Part shown: in pieces, positions 48,855-61,204 of the stretch
Position numbering within the stretch: the first letter of the stretch is position 1
How the letters are laid out: each line of letters starts with the position of its first letter
Source: Brachynemurus nebulosus
Lineage: Eukaryota; Arthropoda; Insecta; Neuroptera; Myrmeleontidae
NCBI GenBank assembly: GCA_035578155.1
Contig: JAPWDM010000034.1
Coordinates: 1,242,501 to 1,306,500, forward strand
Length of the DNA: 64,000 bases
Reading direction: 5' to 3'
The notes under the pieces: generated by a model
The model's database searches: none
Told to the model about the DNA's origin: nothing
Seen by the model: only the letters and a program-made list of their open reading frames with translations
Made by a program: the position numbers and the translations under genes

Positions 48855-48965
48855 CATGAGTTTCTTCAGATTTTTCTAAGCCATCCTTTTGGTGATGAGG
48901 ATGGAGATGAGCCACCTTTGCGGGGCATCAGTTGTCACATGTCTCTAAGAGACTCTTGCATCTAA
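48855..48965 (+). CDS. Candidate 3'-terminal exon of an unknown gene
   Basis: A strong acceptor (TTATTCCTTATTCTCAG, ending 48854) opens 36 codons followed by TAA. The peptide contains HPFGDEDGDEPP and two cysteines. Base composition is richer in G and C than the flanks, as in exons. I do not recognise the family, and no partner exon could be linked. It may be chance. Confidence 0.25.
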   Translation, partial: HEFLQIFLSHPFGDEDGDEPPLRGISCHMSLRDSCI

Positions 48966-49284
48966 CTCATATTTTTGTAAAAGTTGCAAAATTACATTTT
49001 TTTATTTAAAGGTCGATCACACAGATTCGTACGCGTATCCTACTGACCGCGTTGGTGGCAGAATTACATTGTTTTACTTTATCCAAGATCAAACTCAAGT
49101 GCATCATAATTCTTGAACAAGAAATATTAAAATATTATCTTGCTAAATATACTACAGTATAATTACTTTATAATTTTATAGTTCAAGCGGCTAAGGCTAC
49201 TGTCAATTATAACTGTCGGATCAGTTCTTAAATGCGATGAGCATTTTTATAGAATTTTTATAATAATATCAACTTAAACACACA

Positions 49285-49345
49285 GCGCCGTGGAGATAAA
49301 TGGCGAGCCCCGGGAATAAGCGACTTTTTTAAAAACTTTTCTCCA
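49285..49345 (+). mobile_element. End fragment related to the 58-kb hAT-like element
   Basis: GCCGTGGAGATAAATGGCGA, then GCCCCGGGAATAA, matches the left terminus of the element at 58041 (GCCGTGGAGAGAAATGGCGG, then GCCCCGGGAATAA). The other end is absent. Confidence 0.55.
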
Positions 49346-49349
49346 AAAA

Positions 49350-51055
49350 CATTTAAGTAACGAATAAAAAAAGGTCTTTGGGTTAGTCCATATCAAATCA
49401 ACCAATAAAAACATTATTTTAAACAACAATGTTCTTAAAATGCATGATATTTGATGAGTAGTTTTATATTTTTTTGAACACTCGTATTTGAGTTATAAGA
49501 ATTTTTAAAATTCAAGAACCGCAATTCTTAAGAGCGCTTTGAAATATTTAAACACAAGGGCTTTACTTTGACATATAACATGATAATGTCCATTCAAACT
49601 GAACCCTTTCTCCACAATCCAAAAAAATTATTTTTATAAAAAATCCAAAATCGGAATATTTAATGTTTTTTTAAGAAAAAAAATATGTTATACCCAACCT
49701 CTTAAGTAAGTTGTATATCATACAAAGTTTCATGATGGTATTCTAATGGTAACACACTGAAATAATTTTTATTCTGAATTATGACGTGTGGTCATTTAGT
49801 ACAGTACATGTTACTAACAAGTAAAAATCCCAAGTAGGACACTAAAAAATAACCGACACGTATTTTTTTTATCTGCGGAAAAACGGTTTGAAGGAGTGAA
49901 ATCGCTCTTCAAAAATTGGGGTAAAATTTCACGGCTAATATTAGATCATATTTTTTAGAGGACATGAGAAATAATGAGGAAGATATGCGTCTATCTTTAT
50001 GGGTGGTGAGTCAAATATTGATCCATCAACTGTGTGATTGTGTGATTAATACATGTTTTCAATTATGTCTACATAAATTTGCTTATAATATCTATTTTTT
50101 AATATGAATATTGTAAATTCTATTTTATAATAATATAGTCATACCTACCAGAAAAAAGAGAAGCAGGAACAACAAATAATTTTCAATATGAATAATATTA
50201 TACATACCTATATTTTTAATACAAGCTTTTATACATTCGTATCTTTTAATATAATATTATGAATTACAAAAAGTACAGTAAAAAACGTCATGGAATAAGC
50301 AAGATTTATTACATTATTAATATAAATAGTGTGGGCTTGAACAAAATCACACTTGACATAATATGAATATCCATATGGACATACAGACATGCTGGCAAAC
50401 ACGCAGACAGAGACATCAGTGTACACTGTACAGTCTACAGAACAGTACGTTTCCATCAATTTCTGGATAATGTATTTCTGAGTTAGTCAAATCCAAAGGG
50501 TCTAGCAGGATAAACCGGTGAAATGTGCCGCCGAAGCTTCGAGGTCGAATTTATAATAAAATGATGTACTTTTGTAAGAAAAATAATAATACAAAATTTT
50601 AGCCCCCTAGAGCGTCTACAGGGGAAAAAAAGACATTCAACCCCAAAATTATTTTATTTTATATTTCGGATTCTAGCTGGGCTAGCATGTTCCAGTTCTT
50701 GTATAATGTTTGTCTCCTTCCAGACTTATTATAAAAGTAATCGCAGGCTCCTTATGTTATTTGTAATTACAAAAAATAATTTTTTTTTATTCCCACCCCT
50801 ATTTGGAAAGGGTGGTTTTCGTTGGGGTACATTCACCATTTTTTCATAAAATATGTATCTATTCCTAAAGTACATACACACGAAATCTTATTATTATTGA
50901 TGCAATGAAACATAGTTAAATATACATAAGGGGCCTGTATAACGGGCTTTAGTAAATAATACCAAGATTACAATTGTACCAAAATATAATGAATTATAAG
51001 TAAATATATACAAAATAAAAAATAAAATAAAATAAATAAATAGACATAAAATAAA
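49350..51055. other. AT-rich stretch with a foldback fragment
   Basis: At 49855-49935 a short piece (GACACGTATTTTTTTTATCT, then GCGGAAAAACGGTTTGAAGG) matches the arm of the foldback element at 12.2 kb. Apart from this, short frames such as 50229-50459 (minus) have no recognisable motif. Confidence 0.45.
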
Positions 51056-51063
51056 TAAAATAG

Positions 51064-51790
51064 TTAATCTACATCGCTGTCTTCATTTATTACAGTACAA
51101 ATGTTTGGATGGTCAAATATATTTGTGAGAATCTCTGCTGGTTTAATAATTTTTGACGTATACCTAGCATTAGATAAAAAATAAATACAGGCTGCAATGT
51201 GTGAGCAGCAGCCAATTATTCTATTTCCATTTGGATAAGTACAATAATGTCCCATGATTCCGTCGACATTGTTCTAGTTGGGCGCATATTGGATAAATAT
51301 ATGATAAGCTTCTTGTTTATGTGTCTTGAATTTATATGAATTCTTATAATGTTTTCTGCTTCCTTTGCACATTCCATACTAATGGATCCATCAGAATTCA
51401 AGCAGTTTTGCTAAATAGCATATTGCTTGGGACAATTGGTAAGAACCACCGAAAAATATTTTCAATTCGTCATGATTCATTTCAGGAAAATCAAATACAT
51501 CATTACTTGTTATTTGTTTGAAGTCAACTTTCCTCCGCAACCATCCATTTTCTGTAACTATCTGTGCTAAAAAAGTAGCTTCTTCATCAGCCTTTGTTTT
51601 CAGGCGGTTAATTATGATTATGATTTCCGTATTTATTATTGAGAAACCGCGGAATCTTCCATAAGGACGCAACCTTTGGTAGCAATTTATTATCAATATT
51701 TTTATCAAGCAATTGATATTTTTGCTTCAGTGCTCCATGTACCGCTTCAACTGCCATCTTACTTAACAAGTGAAATCCTCGAGTTTTTCG
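51064..51790 (-). pseudogene. Decayed DDE-type transposase C-terminus with SWIM-like motif
   Basis: Three overlapping minus-strand frames join in order. The first has VHGALKQKYQLLD (about 51745-51710), like the 'V(E/N)xxNGxLK' C-terminal part of DDE transposases. The middle one has DEEATFLAQIVTENGWL and DFPEMNHDEL, then FFGGSYQLSQA, a pattern I associate with large families of transposon-derived proteins. The last has TYPNGNRIIGCCSHIAACIY, resembling the CxC...CxH SWIM-type zinc finger that ends those proteins, though the first Cys pair is changed to C-T-Y. At least two frameshifts separate the parts. The catalytic region is missing. Family naming is uncertain; the order of parts is what supports the call. 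Confidence 0.55.
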
Positions 51791-51799
51791 AATTTTTTA

Positions 51800-52730
51800 C
51801 ACCATGGAAAGAGCGAATTGTAATTTTTGGTACTGGAAATTTGCCAAAGCTACACACTATACAGGATGTTGCGACTGCGAGTATTCTAATCGTTACCACA
51901 CTATTGCTATTTTAAACACTTTCAACATTTGAAATTTTCTCTTTACGGTACACCTTATTAAGGATTTTTAATATTCCTTTCAAAATGGGGTCAAATTTTA
52001 CCTTAACTTTTTCTCAACTACATAGCCATAGCTTCTAATTTGTATCCTCTCGTGATATCAAGAAAATTCGCCTCTGTTCTCAATAGTTCTCATTCTTTTA
52101 CCTATAGTTAAGTTGTCCAAATGTAATGATTACGTACTGTATACCAATATTCATATATTACAAATATTATGTATATGTACATAGGCGTTAAAAATGTTAA
52201 GTTTTAAATTTTTATAGCAACAATACGTCTTAATAATTACAAGTTACGAATAATATGGAAATATTAGACAGTTTTAATGTGTTATACATTTTAAAGAAAA
52301 GGAATTTATATTTTTCTTTTTCTGTTTTTGTTATAGGTACAAAAAAGTGGAATATGTTCTTATTATTAATGCTATAGGTACATATAATATATGTATTCAA
52401 ATTAAGAACAAGAATGGATTAAGTACTTTAAAAGAAATGTCAAAATTTTTAATTCGCTGAGGTCAAAAACTAATAACTTTATAATCATTTGGAATGATAA
52501 TATAATATAAAATAAAGAAGATAAATTAATAAAAGATTAAACATAGTTAAAATATTGGTAAAGGTAAAATAAGCTGGACAGTTTGAAGATTATTGATTTA
52601 TAACTATACAGTTAACGCTATTTAAACAAGTGTCAAAATTTATTAAATACGAAAACAAATTTAAATCAGATCAAGGACCGATATAGCTGTAATTTTAGCT
52701 TTAATATTTGCAAACCAAAACTCAATTCTT
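51800..52730. other. AT-rich stretch, no gene identified
   Basis: May contain further decayed transposase sequence up to ~51900 (minus), then nothing recognisable. Confidence 0.35.
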
Positions 52731-52732
52731 TT

Positions 52733-52855
52733 TTAGCGAATTTCCAAAACTGGAAATTCAGCTTTTACGCCAGGTGTCATGGTGCGACCTAAGCCCGAGA
52801 CCATATCAGAAATATGTTTTGAGGTCCCTAGAATACGAAAATGATATTCACTAAA

Positions 52856-52935
<80 letters not shown>

Positions 52936-53210
52936 CCGCGCGATAACTCTCGAACGAAACGTTTAATGCTTATGAAATTTTGTGTGCGAATTCGATTTTC
53001 CAAATCGTTGGATGAGTTCGTTTGCCAGACACGTCGGATGCCCAGAAGAAGGTTTTCCGGGCGTTTTTTGTCAACAAAATGAGTTTTTTGCAAGAATTAA
53101 GCAATTTTTCAAATTTTTTTTACACCAAGCCATAGTAAAAGGTAAAATGCATAAAAAATGTTTTTATACCGTTGCTCTAAATTACTTACTTTTCGAGAAA
53201 AACTAGGAAA
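52733..53210 (-). mobile_element. Microsatellite-bearing family, copy E
   Basis: Inverted copy. From the right it carries the CTCGAGAAA-type 5' body, a GATGCCCAGAAG and AACGAACTCATCC region, the AACGTTTCGTTCGAGAGTTA block (about 52945-52965), (TA)n (52859-52931), the conserved TTCTAGGGACCTC block and the hairpin GAATTTCC / GGAAATTC. It ends TTAG on the + strand, that is CTAA on its own strand. The CTGTCGCAGC head is lost. Confidence 0.7.
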
Positions 53211-53214
53211 TATG

Positions 53215-55170
53215 TCGTTCTCCATTTCACTCGCACTCGCATTCTTTTTTTTTCTGTCTCATTTTTTGCGAGCTAAATTCGAAAAAAGCCGCTTTATAAG
53301 TAGCGTGTCATGATTTTTTTAATCCAATTTAACGATTCGGCTATATTCTATTTCTCTGTCAGTTAAATGTTTTTATAATGTATCTCTGTTCCATTTTTTT
53401 GACAAAAAAACTCCCGATGATATCTGTTATGTGATATGATCAGAATTTAGATTACATTTACACCTTCCTAAAATTAATAAGAGTTTGCTTCAATCGTATA
53501 AAAATTACGTTAAATCATATTCAAACAATAATATTTTTACGTAATTTTCTATCCAATTGACAATACAGTTATGATTAGAATTGTATAATCAGAGTATTCT
53601 AGTATTAAATAATTTTGCACATTCAATTTTTTTTTTTTAACAAAGAAAAATTTTTTTAAATTTTGACACATTCTTTTATGAAATTTCGATTAAGAAATAT
53701 TAAAAAATTTTAAAGTGAATCATTTAAAAAGAGTTAAAAATAAATTAAAAAGGAAACATTTCTCTATTTTAACATATTTGTAAAGAAAATTTTACAGTTT
53801 ACTTACAGTTTTTTGAAAAAATGTAATAACATTTTTACATACAATAAAGATTATATTTGAACGGTAGGAAATCCACAAATTTTTTTTTATTTCTTTAATT
53901 AATTATTAAATTTGGTTTTAGAAGAAAATCTTCGTCTAATTCGCTCCAAGCCGAAAGTATAGCCACTAATAAGGAGATTCCACTGTTAAAATAAATGGAA
54001 AATATATTGAAATTTATTTAATGAAAGCCATTCATACACATTTTTAAAATATCCTTTTGAATTATATAACAAATAAAATCTGTGTAAAAAAATCTAATTG
54101 ACGTGTTTTTTCTCAATTTTCTAATATTAAGTAAGGCTCGTTAGTTAGGGAGTGATTGTATCAAAATTTTAATGTAAAATATGGTAATTTTAACCCTCTT
54201 TAAAAGAACATTTCGATTTTAACAATAAAAAAATTTTAAAAAGTGTTTTCGTTTTTCCCGGATTACCAAAAACTTTTCATAGGCATATATGTGACTAAAG
54301 TTGCCTCCCTTTCTTAAGAAAATAAAGTATTTTTAAAATTTTGTGCAAAAAAATAAAACACAATTAACGAAAAAAAAGTACGCGTTCCCATATTTTTAAG
54401 ATTGTAGTACAAGAAAATCCTTATAAATTCATCATATCTGTTATTGCATTTACTAGCTTTTACGCAATTTAATAAACAGTATCGTTTTGATTTTTTAAAC
54501 TCATTTAAGACATTTATTGTTAGTGAGACATATTTGAATTATTTTCCTAACTAATAAATTAAATTCTGTAGACTGATGTTTTTGTAGATAAAAAAATTCT
54601 AGGTAACGTCTGTATTAGGCAAAAGTCTGAAAATGGACGTAGAATCTCACTGTTATTAATTATTATGTCTCAGTCTTTTGAAAAATTATTTTTTGAAATA
54701 AAATAAGAATAGGAGGGATATAAACTTAGGGGTAAACGACAGGGGTATATAAACTTTATTTTAGATTCTACGTTTATTTTTACAGAAAATCATCAAGTAC
54801 CTATTATTTCTTTTTTGAATGTATAAATACAAAAAGTTCGAAATTATTTTATATTAGAATTTCAATTTTGGTCGACCCTACGGGTTGTCCCTATTTACTC
54901 TTTTCTCGTCTCTTTTGACCCCAATTTTTCATAGAGAAGAAATTATACGATTTTTGTTAATTTTTCAAAAACCACCGATATTTTTAAATTTTTTTGGATA
55001 CTGCTGATAAAGTGACCATCTTCGCGTAAATTTTTAATATATTAAAGATTAGGTACTCATAAAATAAATACAAAAAAATACGGTGTGAAATCTGAATGCG
55101 TACCTATTCATCCTTGTCTACCGTAGCACATTTTTTATTGACATAAATATTAGAAACGCAGGAAAAGAGA
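53215..55170. other. AT-rich stretch with a foldback fragment
   Basis: At 54078-54175 the words AAAAAAATCTAATTGACGTG, TTTTTTCTCAATTTTCTAAT and AGGGAGTGATTGT match the foldback family. The rest shows no gene or clear repeat. Confidence 0.4.
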
Positions 55171-55174
55171 CCAG

Positions 55175-55935
55175 GAATCAACATAGAAGTGGATTATGGT
55201 ACGATATATTTTCTGAAAAAAGTGCTTAGGACCAAAGTTATAGAGTTCAAAGTGATGCACTTGATGATGACTTTGAAGTTGACCTTGAGGTCAATTTCCA
55301 AAGTCATTTGAAAATCATTTAATATTTTTCAAATGGAGTAGTTTACTTTTCATCCCTAAATGGTTCAAAGTATATTCGAACGAATTTTACATGCAAGATA
55401 GAAAATAAGTGATCAAGAATTAATTTTGAAAAATACTTGCTCAATCGCAATCGGAAAAATAATAGTTAATCATATGTTCAATTGAATTCCTAATATGATA
55501 ACTATAGAGTAGCAATAAAAATTTTAAAAAATTTTGAAAATTTCTAATATAACATAAAGTTAATGTTTAACTTACAATTGGAGTGATATTAAATCTTTTC
55601 TTAACTTTACTTCTAAAATTACTTACAAAAATGTTTTCTTCTAATTTTTTCTATAAATTTGCGCCTATTTTTCCATTTCGTCAGGTTTTTATTTTTTTTA
55701 TTTTAGAAAAATAACGCAACAAATCAATTTTGAAGATAGATTGAGTCAATACATGAAATTACTGCTTATAGGTACAGGATATGATCAAAGTTCGGCAATG
55801 GCTAATCATTTTCAACTGACCTTGAAAATCGATTTCAGGGTCACTATCAAGTGCATCGCTTTAAATTCTACAAATTTGGTACTCAGCCCTTTTTTCAGAA
55901 AATATGTCGTTTCAAAAATATTTAGCTATAACTGT
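55175..55935. repeat. Imperfect inverted repeat, ~150-bp arms
   Basis: The left arm (55190-55335) has ATATTTTCTGAAAAAAGTGC, AGTGATGCACTTGATGATGA and GAAGTTGACCTTGAGGTCAA. The right arm (55790-55930), reversed, gives ATATTTTCTGAAAAAAGGGC, AGCGATGCACTTGATAGTGA and a GACC/GGTCA counterpart. The ~450-bp spacer is AT-rich. It resembles a decayed foldback element; the 77-codon frame in the right arm is not a gene. Confidence 0.6.
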
Positions 55936-55939
55936 TTTC

Positions 55940-57300
55940 ATCTACAGAGGTTGAATGGTGTTTTCTACCCCTAAAAAGCGTATTTAGCCGAAATAAAAAA
56001 AACACGTATTTAATATTTTTCGCTGTTTAATAAGTATGTTAAGTTTCATTCAAATTGGCGAGTATTAGTTGGGTAGTGTTATTTGTCAGAATGTTTTGCC
56101 GATCTAGTTTTTTCAATATTTCTTTGCTCGTTTTCAGAATTTGTATTTTAACCCATTATATCCCACTCCTGTTTCTACTGGTCAGATTTTGATGAATTTC
56201 CACACAAAGACCTAGAATGGCAATATAAAATAATTCCCCAAAGATGATCCTTGTATCCTTCCCAGGATAATAGTAAAGGCCTGTATTATATATAATATTC
56301 TGGGTCGTGGTGTATATAAAAACTTTGGCGGGAAATATGAAATGAATTTATCAGAAGTAAGGTAAATATTGTTAACATTAAAAAAAAACGAAATAAAAAG
56401 GTTAATGATCCTTTTTTTTAAAACTAATTTATTATTCTAGACTTTCTGAAACTGCCACTACGAAAATAAAAGTGGTTACGTTACTTAAAATAAATAATAT
56501 CTGTTACCCCGATATCATGTTATTTTTATTGAGAATATTTAATTTTTATTATGTTTAGGAAAATTTTCACACAAAATCTTTTCAAAATATTCCAATGGTT
56601 TTCCAATATTTCCATTTAATTTGTCAAAATTTCTAAAAAAATTCACATATTATTAGACTACTAAATCGTCAGTCGCATTTCATTCCTTCTTTGTTTAACT
56701 ATTTTACAGCTAATTATCTTTATCTCTCATTCACGAAGTTAGCCACGAACAAAATACGTGGAATAATCTCTACAAGATATTACTCTTTGACTACGTTACA
56801 ACCCGGCGTATTTTAAAACATATCTGTCAGTTTTCTACTGAAATTTTCTATTTTAATATTTATTTTTATCAATTATTTCATTTTTAATACTTTAAACATA
56901 TATTTTACTAACACTCGGACAAGGTTTTTTTAAATTAAAAAATAATAATTTTAAAAATCAATGCAAAAATTTGTGGCAACCTGCATTGCGCATTGCAAAC
57001 CCTTTTTTAAATACTTATAATAGTTCAACTGGAAGCTTTTTAATGGTAATTTTTACACAGGCGGAGAGAGAAAGATTCAAAGAGCGTTATTCAATTGTAA
57101 TTTTATATATTTAAATACCTTTAATTAAGAAAATAACCCGTAAAGTTGACTTTCCCACGGTATTACGTGTAATATTGTGGTCACTAATGGGTTAATTTCT
57201 ACGGACAAATAACTCATTCTTTTCTTCGATTTTAGTAACTTTTATTTGCTGATGTTGACCATTAATTGATCGAAACATATCAAATATTTTTCAATGATTT
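55940..57300. other. AT-rich stretch, no gene identified
   Basis: No frame, exon or repeat that I can support. Confidence 0.35.
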
Positions 57301-57302
57301 TT

Positions 57303-57797
57303 TTAGCGAATGTCGAAAATTTTGAAAATTTTTTCACCGTTAGTAAGTTAAAGTATTTGAATTCATTAAGTAATTAAATGATGTCCACAAGAACCTTACG
57401 AACTACCATAAGTTATATGAGATCCCTAGGACCCGTTTTTTACTGTTAGGATAAACTTTTTACTAAAATTATTTTAGATGAATAAAGGTTATGTTGTATG
57501 ATTTCCGCCAGGGTTTACTGTTCCCATTATTGTAAAAAATAAACTAACCGACATTTTGAAAATTTTTTCACTGTTAGAGAACTAAATTATTTTAGATGGA
57601 TACAACTATGCTGCACAAAGTCCGTTCGGGTTCTTGGGTCCCAAAAATATCAAAACTAATTACCCAGCCGATTTTAAAAAATCTTTTACTCTTAGAAAGC
57701 TAAACTATTTTAAATAGGTACAGTTCTTAGATGAGAGCCGCCAGTCCCCAAAATTTGGAAATTCGCTATGTTATGCAGATGCTGCGACAGGGGTATT
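57303..57797 (-). mobile_element. Minisatellite-type family member, uninterrupted copy H
   Basis: Inverted. Its 5' block (reading leftwards from 57797) is AATACCCCTGTCGCAGCATC, then TGCATAACATAGCGAATTTC. The body has about four minisatellite units (CACTGTTAGAGAACTAAATT-type on the + strand). It ends ATTCGCTAAAA, as seen in microsatellite-type copies. It has no TA tract. It shows the unoccupied version of the site filled at 40541. Confidence 0.75.
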
Positions 57798-58794
57798 TTT
57801 TTTTTCAAATCAAAAATACATATTGAAATACAATTCGAAGTTGTAGATAATATTTTCAAATCGAAATATTCTGATGGCAAAAATAGAAAATTTCTATAAA
57901 ATTGATAAAATTATATTATCAAAACTCTAGAAAGAATTTACAAATACTAAAGTGCAATTATTGTTTTTCACTTTTCGAAAACGGGACAAAAGTAATAATT
58001 TTAATAAAACCAAAGGATTTATGGAACACATAAGTACATTCATGGCCGTGGAGAGAAATGGCGGGCCCCGGGAATAAACGGTATTTTTTAATTTCCTCCC
58101 AAAAAAGAGTGGTGAACAAAAAAAAGAGGTAATTATGCAGAATCACGGTTCCACCTATTTTTGGCTTTAAAAAAAAAAACTGATAGTCCGATTTTAATGA
58201 TTTTTTTTTTAAATATTCGTCACTACGGCGGATTAGTTTTAAAAAATACTACAACTCGATATCGATAATGGAAAGGCTGGGAAACTTTTACAATTTAAAA
58301 AAATTCAATTTTTTCAAATTATCTTATATCATTTTGTGTGTCTGCGTCTGTATGAATTTTTGAGTGCATATTTCGATAAAATAGACCAAAATAAACACTT
58401 TTTAAATAATAAAAAAAAATCGATATCTCACTTCGTTTTCGAGATATCGAACGCGAAAATTAGAAAAATTAGTTTAATGTTAACAACTACGATTACCCCA
58501 ATGCCGTAATTTGAGTGCATATTCTGGTAATCGGCCAAAATAAACACTTTTTCAAGAATAAAAAAAATTGACATCTTACTTCGTTTTGGAAATATTGAGC
58601 CTGAAAGTAGTGGAAATAGACTCTAGGTTGATAACGACGACTCCCTGAGGGCTGTGATTTGAATGCATATTCTGGTACAATTGACCAAAATAAATACTTT
58701 TTTTAAGAATAAATAATCGATATCTTTTTTCGTTTTAAAGAAATCGAACGCCAAAGTTTGAAAATAGGATATGAACTGGTTTTTTATAGTTTTA

Positions 58795-58905
58795 TACATA
58801 ATTATTTATTACTCATGCGAGAGAAGTACTAACTTGGCCCACACATTTCTGTACGCAAAATAGCTGTTTGCCCACTGTACTCCTCCCGCATACTTTTTTA
58901 CTTTC
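58795..58905. repeat. Shared ~100-bp repeat, copy 2
   Basis: TTACTCATGCGAGAGAAGTA, CTAACTTGGCCCACACATTT and CTGTACGCAAAATAGCTG match 47590-47690. It lies in the spacer of the hAT-like foldback element. Confidence 0.75.
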
Positions 58906-59157
58906 CACACGCAAATTGACAATAAAACACGCAAAATTTAATCAAAACACGCAAAGCCGCCTCTTAGTTTTTCATTTAATAAATATTTCATAATTATTTC
59001 TATAGAAACCACCAACAAAGTAATTTAAACGATAATTAATTCAGAAAAAAAAAGACGAACACTTAAAAATATTATTTTAAAAAGTAATAAAAATGTCAAA
59101 ATTAGTGTAAATAATAGAAAAAAGTATGTAAAGTTCGTAATAAAAAAGAGTATGTGC

Positions 59158-59266
59158 AACTCGTGCGGGATTGTCGATTGCCCCACTCAAGCGAATGAGC
59201 GCACTCACTACGTTCGTGCGCTCAACTTCGCTTTCGTGGGCAATCGACAATTTTCCGCACTTATTG
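59158..59266. repeat. GC-rich palindrome
   Basis: GTGCGGGATTGTCGATTGCC at the left and GGCAATCGACAATTTTCCGCAC at the right are inverted repeats. Between them GAGCGCACTCACTACGTTCG and TGCGCTC form a smaller hairpin. About 110 bp in all. Confidence 0.8.
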
Positions 59267-60754
59267 CACAATATACTATTTCAATGCAGAACAACTTAAA
59301 ATACACGGTTTACGATGTTCAATAGATAGGTTATATTGGCGCTAATTTTATGGGTTGAGGAGGGTGGGAACGGTCAGTTTCTATCCTAACTTTGTTCCCA
59401 TCGTTTATGCTTCATCCGTGTGAATTTTATTGACTTAAGAGTTACAATTCTTATGATAATAATTAATAACACACTATACTTTGCAAAAATACCACTTTTA
59501 TTCAATTAATTTTGTGACATGTTTTGATTTGATCCATACGGCCATCATCTTTTCGTGTAGCCGTAGTTCCAGCATCGAGTCGCAGTTTCATCGTGCGTGC
59601 AGTGCGCTGGGCAACAATGAAAACTCGAGGATATACGGCATTAGGAGAGTTTAATTTAAAAAAGGCGAATTAAATTTTCAGCAGATAAAAATTTTCATTT
59701 TATCTGGAAGAGCTGGGAAGCTTTTATTTTATGTGTGTGTATTTTCACACCCGATATCTCAAAAACGAAGTAAAATATCAATTTTTTTTAATTCTTGGAA
59801 AAATGTTTATTTTGGCCAGGTTTATCGAAATATGCACTCAAATCACGGTTTCCAGGAAGTCTTAGTCATCAATATAAAATCAATTTCCACAATTTTCACG
59901 CTCGGTATCTCGAAAATGAAACGACATATCGTTTTTTCTTTTTATTCTTGAAAAAGTGTTTATTTTGGCCGATTTTAAGAGAATATGCACTAAAATCACG
60001 GTTTCCAGGTGACGGTAATCATCAACTTAAAATTTTTTTTTATTCTTTAAAAAGTGTGTATTTTAGCCGATTTTACCAGAATATGCACTCAAATCACGGC
60101 TCTCAGAGAGTCGAAGTTATCAACCTAAAGTCAAATTTCACTACTTTCGGACTCAATATCTCGAAAACGAAGGGAGATATCGATTTTTTTTATTCTTAAA
60201 AAAGTGTTTATTTTGGTAAATTTTACCAGAATATGCACTCAAATTACGGCGTTGGAGTAATGGTAGTTGTTAACATTAAGCCAATTTTTCTAATTTTCGC
60301 GTTCGATATCTCGAAAATGAAGTGAGATATCGATTTTTTTTATTCTTTAAAAAGTGTTTATATTGGTCCATTTTATTGAAATATCCACTAAAAATTGATA
60401 CAAACGCAGACACACAAAATAACGAAAGAAAATTTGAAAAAATTGAATTTTTTCAAATTTTTTAAAAACAGTTTCCCAGCCTTTCCATTATCGATATCGA
60501 GTTGTAATATTTTTTAAACTAATCCGCCGTAATGACGAATATTTAAAAAAAAAATCATTAAGATCGGACTATCAGTTTTTTTTTAGAGTCAAAAAAAGTT
60601 TGCGCCGTGCTTCTTCATAATTACCCCTTTAAAAACTTAACCTTTTGTCCGGGCCCTCTACCGACAGCTACAGGCCCCCTTCTCAAGCCCGGGCCCCGGA
60701 GCTGCAACCCCGGCTACCCCACCCTCTCGCCGCCGCCGGGCCTGAGTACATTAA

Positions 60755-61200
60755 GTTTGTTTTTGTGCCTAACCAAGATAAATAGGTATTCGTATTGCGA
60801 ATGAGAATCAAATTTTGTGTAAAATTAAATTTATAATTTTGTGCGACTTTGTTATCCTAATTAAAATACCTGGGTAAATTTAAACATGACAATACAAACA
60901 TAGCTTGTCAACATTGTTATTGCAAAACTAATTTGATCTTTTTTTTGCATTATCTTCTATTGATATTCAAACATTGGTTGTTGTTGAGTATTTATTTAGT
61001 TTAATCGAGACTGCATACAGAGGTCATTGCAATTCTTTGCTGTATGGGCAAATAATTAAACAACCGATACGCTTTTCAACGTTAAACCGAATCAAATATA
61101 TATATAGCCACATTGTAAGGTTGATTTATATTATCATCCGACTTGGATATGAAATACGTTGCGTAATATTGTTTAAACAACTAATGCATGATATGCTGTA
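60755..61200. other. AT-rich stretch, no gene identified
   Basis: A 79-codon frame at 60974-61213 has no recognisable motif and runs into the next element. Confidence 0.35.
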
Positions 61201-61204
61201 CCAT

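Larger units (their letters stand above)
58041..60744. mobile_element. 2.7-kb hAT-like foldback element
   Basis: An exact 8-bp duplication AGTACATT flanks it (58033-58040 and 60745-60752). The ends are CATGGCCGTGG and, reversed, CAGGCCCGGCGG, followed by GGGCCCCGGG-type sequence on both sides. The arms (58110-58790 and 59740-60640) are inverted and contain ~140-bp tandem units with TCTCGAAAACGAAG, AGATATCGATTTTTTTTATT, AAAAGTGTTTATTTTGG and CAGAATATGCACTCAAAT. Subterminal AAAGGCTGGGAAAC and TTATCGATATCGAG words pair across the element. The centre holds a copy of the 47.6-kb repeat and a GC-rich palindrome. No transposase; frames at 59733-60199 come from the tandem units. Confidence 0.8.

Noticed and set aside
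59733..60199. 72- and 134-codon frames with internal repeats
   Set aside because: They are translations of the ~140-bp tandem units in the arm of the hAT-like foldback element.
60607..60804. Proline-rich 65-codon frame
   Set aside because: It lies on the GC-rich terminus of the hAT-like element and crosses its target duplication.
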